Source: Xiphias gladius | Lineage: Eukaryota > Chordata > Actinopteri > Istiophoriformes > Xiphiidae | Direction of reading: 5' to 3' | Assembly: GCF_016859285.1 (NCBI RefSeq) | Contig: NC_053400.1 | Location: 18,554,046-18,618,045 of the forward strand | DNA: 64,000 nucleotides | Shown: positions 63,701-64,000 of the stretch, piece by piece | Layout: the number at the start of each line of letters is the position of its first letter | Numbering within the stretch: position 1 is the stretch's first letter | The notes under the pieces: model-generated | What the model was told of the DNA's origin: nothing | Database searches by the model: none | Seen by the model: only the letters and a program-made list of their open reading frames with translations | Made by a program: the position numbers and the translations under genes

Positions 63701-64000
63701 GTAAAGTCAAGTCAAAGTTTTTCTAAGACTTTTTTGTGTTGGGTCGAGTCGGAGGTCGACAAATTCATGACTCCGGCTCACCATGTGAATTTAGTTCGCA
63801 CCTCAGGTATACATTACCAGGGCTCAGTGTAAGAACCGGTCATTTCTGAAAATGTTAATACTCACGTGTGTTCTTGGGAAGCCCGGAGCCGACGCTGACC
63901 TGTAGGGATTTGCTCGAAGGCTTCAGTACAGGCATGTCTCCCTGGCCCTGGACAAACACGACCTGCCGGGAGCCACCCCCACTCAAGAAGCCCCAGTTCT
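60385..64000 (-). CDS. myo1e: MYO1E, unconventional myosin-Ie, last five coding exons (partial, 5' part beyond the window)
   Basis: Myosin-Ie is a long-tailed class I myosin that binds membrane lipids and actin and recruits dynamin and synaptojanin through its SH3 domain in clathrin-mediated endocytosis; in human it is needed for kidney podocytes. Exons (-): 63866 to beyond 64000, 63282-63371, 62964-63168, 60546-60715, 60385-60461. All are GT-AG and in phase. The first visible exon ([35 protein letters not shown]) is the end of the TH1 lipid-binding tail. Then come a basic, Pro/Gln/Asn-rich TH2 region ([18 protein letters not shown]) and a Pro-rich run ([20 protein letters not shown]). The SH3 domain follows ([35 protein letters not shown]), and the protein ends KI, then TAG. 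The SH3 and ending are almost identical to human MYO1E. MYO1F is the nearest alternative, but the position beside RNF111 favours MYO1E. Confidence 0.95.
60716..62963 (-). other. myo1e: MYO1E penultimate intron
   Basis: This is 2.2 kb of AT-rich sequence with T runs (about 60850-60870 and 61000-61010) and no coding block. Confidence 0.6.

Overview
This is a vertebrate nuclear window, almost certainly from a ray-finned fish of the spiny-rayed (acanthomorph) kind. The genes are split into many short exons with GT-AG introns, intergenic and intronic DNA is AT-rich and full of microsatellites, and several dispersed repeats look like families common in teleosts: Tc1-like elements, hAT-type elements with CAGTGTTTCCCA ends, and a tRNA-derived SINE. 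There is no bacterial-style operon, CRISPR array or phage in it.

Four protein genes were rebuilt exon by exon, with matching intron phases at every junction. In order they are: the last coding exon of a MINDY2-like deubiquitinase (+, 621-815); the complete SLTM gene (-, 19441 down to 8796, 20 coding exons, 1003 codons plus stop); the complete RNF111/Arkadia gene (+, first coding exon at 26764, stop at 54564, 13 coding exons, 1006 codons plus stop); and the last five coding exons of MYO1E (-, from the window edge at 64000 down to 60385). Gene order and orientation match human 15q22 (MINDY2 > < SLTM, RNF111 > < MYO1E). CCNB2, which sits between RNF111 and MYO1E in human, is not visible here.

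Layout: 1-620 intron of the MINDY2-like gene; 816-3350 its probable 3' UTR; 3350-8180 intergenic, with a 300-bp AT microsatellite; 8180-19500 SLTM; 19500-22600 intergenic with dispersed repeats, bounded by the two divergent CpG-rich promoters of SLTM and RNF111; 22600-55980 RNF111, whose large introns hold most of the mobile elements; 55980-58900 convergent intergenic space; 58900-64000 3' part of MYO1E.

The genes do not form one pathway. SLTM is a nuclear RNA/DNA-binding repressor of transcription. RNF111 is a nuclear SUMO-targeted ubiquitin ligase acting in TGF-beta/Nodal signalling and DNA repair. MINDY2 trims K48-linked ubiquitin chains. MYO1E is a membrane-linked motor for endocytosis.

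I did not find an undescribed system. The most interesting points are: a hAT-type element in RNF111 intron 2 that carries a spliceable exon, which would act as a poison exon or, with a second acceptor, as a 42-codon in-phase insert; inverted repeat pairs that flank blocks of exons in both SLTM and RNF111; an 8-residue acidic tandem repeat in SLTM; and a decayed protein-coding relic in SLTM intron 4.
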